Shown piece by piece: positions 53,060 through 60,657 of a stretch of 64,000 bases of DNA. Within the stretch, counting starts at the first letter, position 1, and the number at the start of each line of letters is the position of its first letter. Made by a program: the position numbers and the translations under genes. Under the pieces are notes generated by a model. The model was not told the origin of the DNA. It worked only from the letters and a program-made list of their open reading frames with translations, and ran no database searches. The stretch is taken from NCBI RefSeq assembly GCF_028288185.1, contig NZ_JAQBOF010000035.1, forward strand, positions 124,001 to 188,000, written 5' to 3'. Origin of the DNA: Mucilaginibacter sp. (GTDB taxonomy: Bacteria > Bacteroidota > Bacteroidia > Sphingobacteriales > Sphingobacteriaceae).

Positions 53060-53524
53060 TTACGATGCATCGTCACTAACTTCGGGTCTAACCCTTGCAA
53101 TCGGGCTATAGCCAGTCAGTGTTCTAAATTCGTTACCATTGGTATCAGTGTTCGTTACATATAGTTCCTCAAACACAAAGAGTTGGAAGAAATCAGCCTC
53201 ACTACGAATCTTAAGTTTCGTTTTGTAAGCATCCAATTCGAGAGTACGCCTAACGATACCTACGATACGAATTACATCACCAGGTGTAACAGGTTTGTTT
53301 AACTCGAATGCCTCATACAGAGCAGTAAAGTAATCTTGTTCATCGTGCTTAGCCTTTATCACGGCTTCGCTTTTGTCTACAAAGACCGCATAAGAGCTCT
53401 TACCACGGTTAGTTAATCCTTTTACTATATCTATTGCTTGTCGATCACCGTAGGTGTCTATAAGTGAATAGTATCTCTGTTGTTGGGTTGTTGTTAAATC
53501 ATTAACATTAAAGTTTGTTGTCAT
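53060..53524 (-). CDS. Uncharacterised 154-aa island protein
   Basis: No family recognised. It is soluble, with no signal peptide. The first 60 residues are helical and Gln/Thr-rich ('LTTTQQQRYYSLIDTYGDRQAIDIVKG'). The middle has 'HDEQDYFTALYEAFELNKPVTPGDVIRIVGIVRRTLELD', and the end is beta-like ('FFQLFVFEELYVTN'). It is the only minus-strand gene in this part of the island, converging on the integrase. This position is common for excisionase, regulator or accessory genes, but no helix-turn-helix is evident. Real coding is supported by the long open frame and following terminator. Confidence 0.65.
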   Translation of the reverse strand: MTTNFNVNDLTTTQQQRYYSLIDTYGDRQAIDIVKGLTNRGKSSYAVFVDKSEAVIKAKHDEQDYFTALYEAFELNKPVTPGDVIRIVGIVRRTLELDAYKTKLKIRSEADFFQLFVFEELYVTNTDTNGNEFRTLTGYSPIARVRPEVSDDAS

Positions 53525-54011
53525 TTGAATAAGTTTTTAAATATAAAAGTTACGTCTAATGATCTCTTTGCTTAATGTTTATCTAGCTACTATGGGATTA
53601 TTACAGCCCAGGCAATAGCCTGCCTTTGCATCCCCTACGTGCACGTAGGGAACTACAATATATAATCTGTACAAAGCATGGCCATGCCGGTACAGCTACT
53701 ATTGGTCAATTTTAAATTTAAGCAATAAGCTTAAAGTGTATACAGCATGTCAAAGAACATAAAAAATTCAGTTACCCAGAGGGTATGTACGTTGGTTGAT
53801 TGACGGCCTATTTGGTTAATTTGGTAGTCGGCCTAGCGGGAATTCGGTAAGTAAGCATGTGGTTGCTCCCGCTGGTGACAAAGATAGTATTGATTTTATT
53901 ATTTTCAAATAAAATGTAAAATAAACTGAAATTCCTGTTTTCAGGGGCTTCACCTGACCGCAAGTGCAGCAAATGGAATATTGACTTAATATGTTGATAT
54001 TTAGATGTTTA

Positions 54012-54043
54012 TTTGATAAAGTCGGGATATTTTCTTATATTTA
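54012..54043 (+). promoter_or_regulatory. Candidate promoter of the helicase-like gene
   Basis: TTTG at 54012-54015, 20 bases, then TATATTTA at 54036-54043, one mismatch from TAnnTTTG. A transcript starting near 54050 would carry a leader of about 170 bases with an internal terminator-type hairpin before the start at 54220. Confidence 0.5.
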
Positions 54044-54075
54044 CATAACATTTCAGAGTACGGTACAGGCTTAAT

Positions 54076-54110
54076 AAAAAGCTCTGTTTAGCTAACAGAG
54101 CTTTTTCTTT
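54076..54110 (+). terminator. Leader terminator (possible attenuator or small RNA end)
   Basis: AAAAAGCTCTGTT and AACAGAGCTTTTT form a perfect 13-bp stem around TAGCT, followed by CTTT. It lies between the candidate promoter and the helicase-like start, with no coding gene upstream to terminate. Confidence 0.7.
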
Positions 54111-54219
54111 ACCTAAGATTTCCTCTCCCGCGCCAATTGTTACAGATAATCATTTAAAGCCAGATACACCATGTTACACTCCACAGATCAACAACGTAAA
54201 TACTGTATTATGCAAAGAA

Positions 54220-56031
54220 ATGATAAAACCAATAATTATTACCCTGAACAACACCGATTACTTAGATAAAGCATTTAGGACCTTACCTTCAAACGCGTTT
54301 ATACATAAAGGAAGATGTGGCATAGGTGGTACCACACTAGAGATTTTAGCCAAACGTTGCTCTATTATAATTGTACCGACAAAGGGGATTATAACCAGTA
54401 AGTGCAATAAGCACTCAGAGTTATTCGGCGTAGATGGAGACGTTAGTGTTGAAGCTATTGAGGCTTATCTGCAGTCTCCCACCAAATATAAAAAGATCAT
54501 GTCAACGCCTGATAGCTTTGGTAAAATTATAACCGCAGCTATTAATACCGGTAAATCAACACAACTCTATCAGGATTATTTCTTGCTTATGGACGAGTGT
54601 CATACTGCAATTACTGAAGCATTCAGAAAGAATATACTGAATCCATTCAAGTACCTATGGAATTTCAAACGCAAGACTTTTATCTCAGCTACACCATTTA
54701 AATTTAGCGACAAGCGATTTGAACAGTTTCAGCCTATTTATATCAGGTTCCATCAGACATACTTGGGTAAAGTGATCGTAAGACCTACCGGTAACGTTGA
54801 TGCCTGTGTTGATTATTATATCAGCAACAGGGATGCGTTTACAGGCAAGCTATTTATTTTCTATAACTCAGTTACAGAAATGACGGAATGTATTAAACGT
54901 AACAGGTTGACAGCCGACCAGGCCCATATCTATTGTGCAGCTAATGAAGACAACTTTGATAAGTTACCGGATAACCTATTGGTATTTCAACGTGAGCCAA
55001 CAGATAATAAGTACGCAGACTTCAATTTCTTTACTTGCAAATACTTTGAGGGCATAGATATTAACGAGGAGAACGCAACAGTGCTGCTGGTTACCGACAT
55101 ACATAAGGCACACACCAAAGTTGGTATTACCAATAAAGGTGTACAGGCTATTGGCCGCTTAAGGAAGCCGACACAACAGATCATACATATAACTAATAAC
55201 AGACACATACAAGGCATGAAAACTATTGATCAATTCAGGAAAGAGTATGAGATACACATTCAACCTATAGAAAGCTACAACAGCTATGTTGCTCGCTGCA
55301 ATACATTTGGAGTAAAGCCTTTAGAAAGTTATGCTAAGCCTATTGAGTGCTTTGCAGATATTGATGAAGAGACAGGAATCGCAACTTTCAATACCACCAG
55401 ATTAGACCAGGTGCTAAACGGATTGGTGTGTAATGAGCAATTTAACAACCTTGATACCATAAACGAGGCATGGGAACAGGCGTTGTATGAAGTAGAGATG
55501 AAACCCTATGGCGCAGCAGCATCGAAGCAACGTAAGTCTAAAGCTGATAAACTCAAAGAGGATATTCAGTTGATAGAAGAACTGTTACAGCATCAGGGTG
55601 ATTATGTAATGGGTCATGTTGCAAAGGAGCTTGCACGCATACAGAAAAGTAATCCTCTTGCCTATGAAGCCTATAATGGACTAAGCAAGACAAAGCTAGC
55701 TGAACTAAAATACAAACAGAAAGCAGTGAGAACGGCACTCATTGAAAAGCATAATGCAGATGCAGAAGTATTGTTACTGGCTCACCTAGATCACAACTTA
55801 GATGTTGGCCAACGTTGCTCAATAGAGGGATTGGTAAACATACTACAGTTCGCTTATACACTATTGAAGATACGCAACCCCAAGACTGGAGTGGTAAAGA
55901 AAGCAAATGCTACCGATCTGAACGAGCCAGGAAGGTATAAACTGCATGGATGCAAAGTAGAACAAGGCGGTAAGCTAGTAAACGGTTACATCATTGAGCA
56001 TTGTTACTTTAACCTGTTAAAAGCAGCGTGA
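54220..56031 (+). CDS. SF2-helicase-like protein with lysine-less P-loop
   Basis: A 603-aa soluble protein. Residues 30-40 'KGRCGIGGTTLEI' occupy the Walker A position but lack the Lys before Thr (GGTT instead of GKT/GKS). 'LLMDECH' (123-128) is a DECH box, 'FISATPF' (154-160) motif III, and 'GVQAIGRLRK' (307-316) motif VI with its arginines. The C-terminal 250 residues are helical and charged, family unknown. Similar GxGxTT proteins occur, from memory, in Bacteroidota phages and integrative elements. DNA or RNA remodelling is plausible; ATP use without the Lys is uncertain. It is monocistronic, between two terminators. Confidence 0.7.
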   Translation: MIKPIIITLNNTDYLDKAFRTLPSNAFIHKGRCGIGGTTLEILAKRCSIIIVPTKGIITSKCNKHSELFGVDGDVSVEAIEAYLQSPTKYKKIMSTPDSFGKIITAAINTGKSTQLYQDYFLLMDECHTAITEAFRKNILNPFKYLWNFKRKTFISATPFKFSDKRFEQFQPIYIRFHQTYLGKVIVRPTGNVDACVDYYISNRDAFTGKLFIFYNSVTEMTECIKRNRLTADQAHIYCAANEDNFDKLPDNLLVFQREPTDNKYADFNFFTCKYFEGIDINEENATVLLVTDIHKAHTKVGITNKGVQAIGRLRKPTQQIIHITNNRHIQGMKTIDQFRKEYEIHIQPIESYNSYVARCNTFGVKPLESYAKPIECFADIDEETGIATFNTTRLDQVLNGLVCNEQFNNLDTINEAWEQALYEVEMKPYGAAASKQRKSKADKLKEDIQLIEELLQHQGDYVMGHVAKELARIQKSNPLAYEAYNGLSKTKLAELKYKQKAVRTALIEKHNADAEVLLLAHLDHNLDVGQRCSIEGLVNILQFAYTLLKIRNPKTGVVKKANATDLNEPGRYKLHGCKVEQGGKLVNGYIIEHCYFNLLKAA

Positions 56032-56480
56032 GTAGTGATAATTTGATGTTTCCTCTCGGAGTTCAAAACTTACCTTTATAGAGGAATGAAAAATAATTGT
56101 TTCTAAACAGGAACAGAGCCTCAAGACCCGCCTTAAAGCGGGTTTTGTTGTTTCAAAGCAGCTAGTTGCACATCGATTCGTTCAAACCATCGTTTAGCAT
56201 GTTTTACTTGTAAAAACAGTGTTTTGGTATTACGAAACGAAACATGGTATTATAAATACAAAACACTTCGATGCTACATCCTTCAGAAGGGTACCCTTTT
56301 TAAAGCAAAGGTTTGGATAATTGACATCTGCAAGTTTATCTTTTCTTTGTGTACACGAGCTTTTTTGCTTATCTTTATGTTAATAAAGCAATGATAACCG
56401 TTTCGTCGCTTCTATAGATCTCCATTTGCTCAAGCAGCATCCACAAAAGATATTTTAAGTTTATTATAACACAAAATAAT
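56032..56480. other. Gene-free stretch with terminator and promoter-like elements
   Basis: Contains the terminator at 56126-56152 (ACCCGC and GCGGGT followed by TTTGTTG), which closes the helicase-like gene; the palindrome AAGGGTACCCTT followed by TTTT near 56288; and TTTG at 56312-56315 with TATCTTTT at 56337-56344, spacing 21, a possible promoter for the next gene. No ORF is credible. Confidence 0.45.
56126..56152 (+). terminator. Terminator of the helicase-like gene
   Basis: ACCCGC-CTTAAA-GCGGGT hairpin with tail TTTGTTGTTT, 95 bases after the stop codon at 56031. Confidence 0.75.
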
Positions 56481-56801
56481 ATGACCATGGATTATTTCGC
56501 CCAGGAATTTGATAACGAGACGTTATCGCAATCAGATACACAATATACAACAACAATCGCTGGACATGAGAAAGCTAACTGTTCGATAAGTAAATCAGGA
56601 GACTTAAGTTGCCCTCAATGCTTTTTAAATGATTTATTTAAAGCAACAGCCAAAGTGATTTATGAAAACACGACACTCGAGCCGATCAGCTCATTCGCAA
56701 TAATGGCAGCCAATTTGAAAATGGAAAAATTAGCAATTGATGAAATCTCTAAGCTGTCCATCCGAAACTTGTACGAAGACTTTAGAAAGTTACACTTATA
56801 A
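56481..56801 (+). CDS. Uncharacterised 106-aa island protein
   Basis: A small soluble protein with no recognised family. It has a polar, acidic start ('DYFAQEFDNETLSQSDTQY'), a Cys pair 'SCPQC' (with a third Cys earlier, 'ANCSIS') that could bind metal, and a helical C-terminal half ('ATAKVIYENTTLEPISSFAIMAANLKMEKL'). The start may be the first Met (56481) or the second, two codons on. A promoter-like element lies upstream and a perfect terminator overlaps the stop, so it is probably a monocistronic gene. Confidence 0.6.
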   Translation: MTMDYFAQEFDNETLSQSDTQYTTTIAGHEKANCSISKSGDLSCPQCFLNDLFKATAKVIYENTTLEPISSFAIMAANLKMEKLAIDEISKLSIRNLYEDFRKLHL

Positions 56802-56828
56802 AAAAGGTGCCTTAGTGCACCTTTTTTT
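56800..56828 (+). terminator. Terminator of the 106-aa gene
   Basis: AAAAAAGGTGC and GCACCTTTTTTT form an 11-bp stem around CTTAGT, directly at the stop codon of the preceding gene. Confidence 0.88.
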
Positions 56829-57245
56829 GTTTTATACCCATTCCCAACCCTTTACTTTACAAGGGCATCTTTCTGAGCAAACACATAACCGTCAAACTCA
56901 ATTTTCAAAATATATTTTTTTGAGGCGCTCCATATGATCTTACCCCGCCCTTTTTAATAGCACTTTGCTTTAGTATTAACAAATGTTCTCCCCTGAAATA
57001 TATTCTGAGTGTTCAAACCGGAGATCGGCCGCTTAGAATTTCACCCCCTTACCTGATACCGGTATAAAATCAAATTGAGTGTGGGACTTAAGGGCACACA
57101 GCCTATGTTGAAAGCACACTTTTGCAAGCAAAAGCTGAAACCCTGTGAATGCTTTGCATTCATACTATCACTGCTGCCTGGCTTTCAATTCGGCTTATGC
57201 CTTAGTCACAAACTCATTCTATTCACTTACCTAAAACCACATAAC
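56829..57245. other. Gene-free stretch before the 161-aa gene
   Basis: About 415 bases. The ORF track extends the next gene to 57075, but the added 57 residues are Cys/Phe/Leu-rich and do not look like its continuation. The palindrome ATACCGGTAT lies near 57057. Nothing else is recognised. Confidence 0.4.
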
Positions 57246-57731
57246 ATGCGAGAGATCAAACACGTTGGAGACATCATCCAACAACATTTTCCATTATCAC
57301 AAAGCCGAGGAAACAAGCGTTGGACCGTTGCTCATCAACGCAAGAAGTATGACCAAATGACGACGCACAATGAACCCATTGAAGTGGCTTACCATCGCAT
57401 TGTCAATGTCGTAAAGTCGCTTTACATGCTGCCTGGAGATGTCTATTTTGAACGTGATTACAAAGAAGATAGGTCAGAAGGACTTTATGGTATGCATGCC
57501 TTGCTCACACCTCATTTTTATTGGAGACTTGATTGTGCATTCACCTACAATTATGAAATAACCTATGCCTTTAACAATTGCAGTTATGAGTCAGAGATAA
57601 GAAAGCTGATGCAAGCCTATCCGTTAGACAGAGCAGCCATTGAGAAGCAATTTGCACCTGACTTTAATACTTTCTACAATTCTGTATTGGCTGTGCAAGA
57701 GCCAATACACATCCATTCCTTTACAAGGTAA
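57246..57731 (+). CDS. Uncharacterised 161-aa island protein
   Basis: I chose the ATG at 57246 ('MREIKHVGDIIQQHFPLSQSRG') because upstream codons look non-coding. It is a soluble, mixed helix/strand protein with aromatic segments ('PHFYWRLDCAFTYNYEITYAF') and no signal peptide. The C-terminal 'EKQFAPDFNTFYNSVLAVQEP' is helical. No family is recognised. The next gene also encodes exactly 161 aa and similarly combines a helical part with an aromatic strand region, but they share no clear sequence motif. It is followed by a terminator, so it is transcribed on its own. Confidence 0.55.
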   Translation: MREIKHVGDIIQQHFPLSQSRGNKRWTVAHQRKKYDQMTTHNEPIEVAYHRIVNVVKSLYMLPGDVYFERDYKEDRSEGLYGMHALLTPHFYWRLDCAFTYNYEITYAFNNCSYESEIRKLMQAYPLDRAAIEKQFAPDFNTFYNSVLAVQEPIHIHSFTR

Positions 57732-57759
57732 TCATTTGAGATTGCCTTACAACATATCA

Positions 57760-57787
57760 AGCCTTGGTCTAACGACCAGGGCTTTTA
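57760..57787 (+). terminator. Terminator of the 57246 gene
   Basis: AGCCTTGGTC and GACCAGGGCT form a stem (one mismatch) around TAAC, followed by TTTATC. Confidence 0.7.
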
Positions 57788-57819
57788 TCGTTTACACTAA
57801 CTCACTAAACAAATAATTT

Positions 57820-58305
57820 ATGAAACAAACACCATCTAAACCAGTGCAATCCCCTTTTAACAAAGAGGTTCAAACGGTATTTTTTAAAATCCTTAAAGAA
57901 GCAAAGGCATTGCTTGCTACATTGGAGCGCGAAGAACTCAGATACTCATTGATAAGAGAAGATCGCTTAAGTGATTCGCTAAGCAGAATTATCCACGAGT
58001 TCTGTAATCCGTTGCTTTATCTACGCCTTGAAAGCGACATTGACGGCAAGCTTAGTATTCGTTATGGATTTGAACCATGTGAGGACTATGCTCATATCAC
58101 AGTTGCATTTACACGCTTTCTTTATAAGGCCACTATGCGGGAAGCTACGTCTCAGAACATTGAGGATAGCATTAAAACAAGTTTCTTTATACATAATCCT
58201 GACGAAATGTACGCATATCTCGAAGAGCAGATGAAGCATCACACCTTTCATTTAATTAAGTACAAGCCAGCAGCTGTAAGAAGAAAACAAATGAAGGCTG
58301 CATAG
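57820..58305 (+). CDS. Uncharacterised 161-aa island protein
   Basis: A soluble protein beginning 'MKQTPSKPVQSPFNKEVQTVFFKILKEAKALLATLEREELRY', a helix rich in Lys and Glu, followed by a strand-rich region ('PLLYLRLESDIDGKLSIRYGFEP') and 'AHITVAFTRFLYKATMREA', and ending in a basic tail 'AAVRRKQMKAA'. No known family. The basic tail might contact nucleic acid, which is speculation. A gap with a long inverted repeat follows. Confidence 0.6.
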   Translation: MKQTPSKPVQSPFNKEVQTVFFKILKEAKALLATLEREELRYSLIREDRLSDSLSRIIHEFCNPLLYLRLESDIDGKLSIRYGFEPCEDYAHITVAFTRFLYKATMREATSQNIEDSIKTSFFIHNPDEMYAYLEEQMKHHTFHLIKYKPAAVRRKQMKAA

Positions 58306-58610
58306 TATCACAACTGTTTATTAACTTTACAATAAAAAAGGAGGAAACCGCCAACATACCATTACAAGAAAATTTTATTATTAAGATATAAGCGTTAAGC
58401 TTTGTTTGTCTTGGCTAAGAAACCTTGGAAATTTCAATTACACCAAAGACAGATGAGTTCAACGTCCTACGCGATAAGCGTAAGGGCGAAGACTTGTTTG
58501 TTGGTGTTGGGCTTTTCCAAGGGCCTCTTAGTCACAAATTAAGTTCAGTCCTTGCGCTTATTGTGTTTACCAACCTACCATAGAGGACTGATATGGTACC
58601 AAATCATATA
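58306..58610. other. Gene-free stretch with long inverted repeat (structured RNA candidate)
   Basis: ATAAGCGTAAGG at 58474-58485 pairs with CCTTGCGCTTAT at 58550-58561 (12 pairs, one G-U). The 64-base interior holds a second hairpin, TTGGGCTTTTCCAA. AAAGGAGG near 58337 resembles a ribosome binding site but precedes no ORF. A 29-codon frame inside ('MSSTSYAIS...') is not convincing. Confidence 0.5.
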
Positions 58611-59342
58611 ATGAAATTTAAACCTTTACTTATCTTAAGCATAGCTATGCTTGCCACAGCTTGTAGTCATGGATTTTACTACAGACCAGATCCATTTACA
58701 ACCGGACAAAATAATATCATCATCAATAATGGAGTTGCTTATGCAATCTCGCAGAAGGGTGAAACTTCGGTTATCTTAACAGCCATTAAGCCAGTCGACG
58801 GTGAACTTGAACTGAGAATAGGTTACGTTAACAACAACGCCAACCGAGTTGACGCAATACCGGAACAAATTCAAGTATATACCTTAAACGGTAAGAAGCT
58901 TAAATCCTATGCAGTATATTCCGCTGATCAATACATCAACAAGCTACAGAGAAAGCAAAATTTCGCAATGGCTGTGCAGGCGTTCAGCGATGGTTATAAT
59001 AACACCGCTGCAGGCTATTCTACTTCAAGAACCAATGCAGCAGTAGTTTCATCCAACGGCAGCTATGCGGTAGGAAGTTCATCCACTACAACTTACGATG
59101 CGAGTAAGGTATCAGAAGCAGACTATAGAAGCAGGCAAGAATTAGAACACGTGGCAACAAACTTTGCTCAGCAAAATCAAAACATAAGTCAGCAACTTAT
59201 TCGGAGCAACACTCTTTTAAAAGGACAGAGCATTGAAGGCTATGTAATTGTTAACACAAGTAAATCTTTTAAAGAAAAAATTTACGTTGACGTACCTATT
59301 GGTAACGACAAACATGAATTTATGTTAATACCTAATCTTTAA
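58611..59342 (+). CDS. Uncharacterised lipoprotein
   Basis: A 243-aa protein. The ATG at 58611 gives a clean lipoprotein signal ('KPLLILSIAMLATAC', lipobox LATAC), so it is anchored to a membrane. The mature part is beta-rich ('NNIIINNGVAYAISQKGETSVILTAIKP'), with a Ser/Thr/Asn-rich, low-complexity middle ('TAAGYSTSRTNAAVVSSNGSYAVGSSSTTTYD') and a C-terminal domain 'LLKGQSIEGYVIVNTSKSFKEKIYVDVPIGNDKHEFMLIP'. The end looks like a secretion or DUF domain, but I do not recognise it. It is followed after 44 bases by another exported protein gene. Confidence 0.65.
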   Translation: MKFKPLLILSIAMLATACSHGFYYRPDPFTTGQNNIIINNGVAYAISQKGETSVILTAIKPVDGELELRIGYVNNNANRVDAIPEQIQVYTLNGKKLKSYAVYSADQYINKLQRKQNFAMAVQAFSDGYNNTAAGYSTSRTNAAVVSSNGSYAVGSSSTTTYDASKVSEADYRSRQELEHVATNFAQQNQNISQQLIRSNTLLKGQSIEGYVIVNTSKSFKEKIYVDVPIGNDKHEFMLIPNL

Positions 59343-59386
59343 ACCCTACAAGGCAGACTTTTGTCTGTCTTGCTAATCACAATCTT

Positions 59387-59782
59387 ATGTTTAACAAACT
59401 AATTCTCACATGCTTCCTTGTATTTGGCACTTTAACCATATCCAATGCGCAAAGCCTTAAAATCACTGATGTTAACTCATCAAATGATAAAATGTACAAA
59501 CAGGCATCTGAAGGCTTAGGCAAAGCGATTATCATCACTATTTACGACAAAAGCGTTAAATTACAACTGCCGGATGATGCCAAACCAATAGTTCTTAGAG
59601 CTATATCTGCTAATGAATACTATGATGTCACAGAAGAAAGTGAAAAGGAAAAGTGGACAGCTCGTCTAACAGTCAATAAAACACTTGGGGTAGTAACTTC
59701 CGCGCTTTTAACTATAACTGTTGCGGAGAAAGGAGGAAAGTATCAAAGCGCAAGCTGTACGTTTACTGCTAAAAGGTTCTAA
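59387..59782 (+). CDS. Uncharacterised exported 131-aa protein
   Basis: It has a signal peptide ('LILTCFLVFGTLTISNAQ') and a small beta-rich mature domain ('GKAIIITIYDKSVKLQLPDD', 'KWTARLTVNKTLGVVTSALLTITVAEKG'). No family is recognised. Its distance from the lipoprotein gene (44 bases) and the shared export suggest an operon and possibly a common surface task. Confidence 0.6.
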   Translation: MFNKLILTCFLVFGTLTISNAQSLKITDVNSSNDKMYKQASEGLGKAIIITIYDKSVKLQLPDDAKPIVLRAISANEYYDVTEESEKEKWTARLTVNKTLGVVTSALLTITVAEKGGKYQSASCTFTAKRF

Positions 59783-59809
59783 AGAAATAGTACCAATTAC
59801 TTACTAACC

Positions 59810-60076
59810 ATGAAGTATAACCCAATCACTCAAACACTATTTACAGATAGCTTAACAGCTTTAAAAAAACTTCATTGCCCTTTAAACAAACATTGGGACG
59901 AACTAACGAATATAGCACATAGTCAAGACAGACTATGTGCTACTTGTCAGCATCAAGTTTTAGATACAGCCCTTTTAAATGAAAGGGATTTACAACGACT
60001 CCTACAGCTAAACCCCAACACTTGCTTAAAGGTCGACATTAACCAATTTAACATCACGATCACTTATGATACATAA
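59810..60076 (+). CDS. Small Cys-containing protein (zinc-ribbon-like)
   Basis: An 88-aa cytoplasmic protein with the pattern 'LHCPLNKHWDELTNIAHSQDRLCATCQHQVLDTALLNERD'. The spacing Cys...Trp...CxxC...V.D matches a small domain I have seen in Bacteroidota proteins, where the Cys residues probably bind zinc. A fourth Cys occurs at 'NTCLKVD'. The role is unknown. Its last 11 bases overlap the next gene, so the pair is translationally coupled and may form a complex. Confidence 0.6.
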   Translation: MKYNPITQTLFTDSLTALKKLHCPLNKHWDELTNIAHSQDRLCATCQHQVLDTALLNERDLQRLLQLNPNTCLKVDINQFNITITYDT

Positions 60077-60563
60077 ATTATTCCGCAAGGAGCAAAGCTC
60101 ACATTTGATTGATTTAACTACAGGCTTGCGCACAATATTAACTGCAAGAACAAAGGAAGCCATTAATAAGGCTGCTAGCAAAGGTTATATGCCTTTAGTT
60201 AAACTGGTAGTGCCTAACCCATCCATTAAAAGCAAGTTCGCAGTCTTACAAAACCCGATCACAGGTGAAATAGAATTAATACATGACTTCCGCGCCGAGA
60301 GTAGCAATAAAGGATTGATAACAGTTATTGACTTTACCGACTATAACCCACATCACAACCAATCACCCTATGCAGCCTACCTCGTACCTAAAAACCTAAA
60401 AGCTGGTGAGGATGTATGGTTAGACGACTTGATTGAAAACATAGTAGGTGCACAATGGAATCAAGGAGATTGCTTTCGATTACCATCATGTAAGGCAACT
60501 TGGGATGGTAACGACTTTATCCTACAAGTTCCAAAAGACGGACCTGCGATAATGGTCGGCTGA
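60066..60563 (+). CDS. Uncharacterised 165-aa protein, coupled to the preceding gene
   Basis: It overlaps the 88-aa Cys protein by 11 bases. A short helical start ('IHKLFRKEQSSHLIDLTTGLRTILTARTKEAINKAASKG') is followed by strands ('MPLVKLVVPNPSIKSKFAVLQNPITGEIELIHDF', 'AAYLVPKNLKAGEDVWLDDLIENIVGAQW') and 'CFRLPSCKATWDGNDFILQ'. No family is recognised. The two Cys near the C-terminus are conserved-looking but unproven. Confidence 0.6.
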   Translation: MIHKLFRKEQSSHLIDLTTGLRTILTARTKEAINKAASKGYMPLVKLVVPNPSIKSKFAVLQNPITGEIELIHDFRAESSNKGLITVIDFTDYNPHHNQSPYAAYLVPKNLKAGEDVWLDDLIENIVGAQWNQGDCFRLPSCKATWDGNDFILQVPKDGPAIMVG

Positions 60564-60657
60564 CACCGACCTGCTTCGCAACTCTCTTCGTTCGCTGTGC
60601 TATAAGATGTGTGAGAAGTAATAGCAACATTACTTAGTGATTGTATATATTTAACCT

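Larger units (their letters stand above)
53525..54219. other. Gene-free stretch in the island with palindrome and leader
   Basis: About 700 bases without a credible ORF. At 53633-53650 lies the perfect 18-bp palindrome CCCTACGTGCACGTAGGG. Near 53810-53840 GACGGCCTA and GTCGGCCTAG occur as a close direct repeat. From 53880 AT-rich DNA leads into a promoter (54012-54043) and a leader terminator (54076-54110). A replication or transfer origin is possible but not shown. Confidence 0.45.

Noticed and set aside
57075-57245. N-terminal extension of the 161-aa protein
   Set aside because: The added residues look non-coding and differ from the rest of the protein; the ATG at 57246 has a typical leader.
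58452-58541. 29-codon ORF MSSTSYAIS... in the structured gap
   Set aside because: It lies across the inverted repeat, lacks a ribosome binding site and has no protein-like features.
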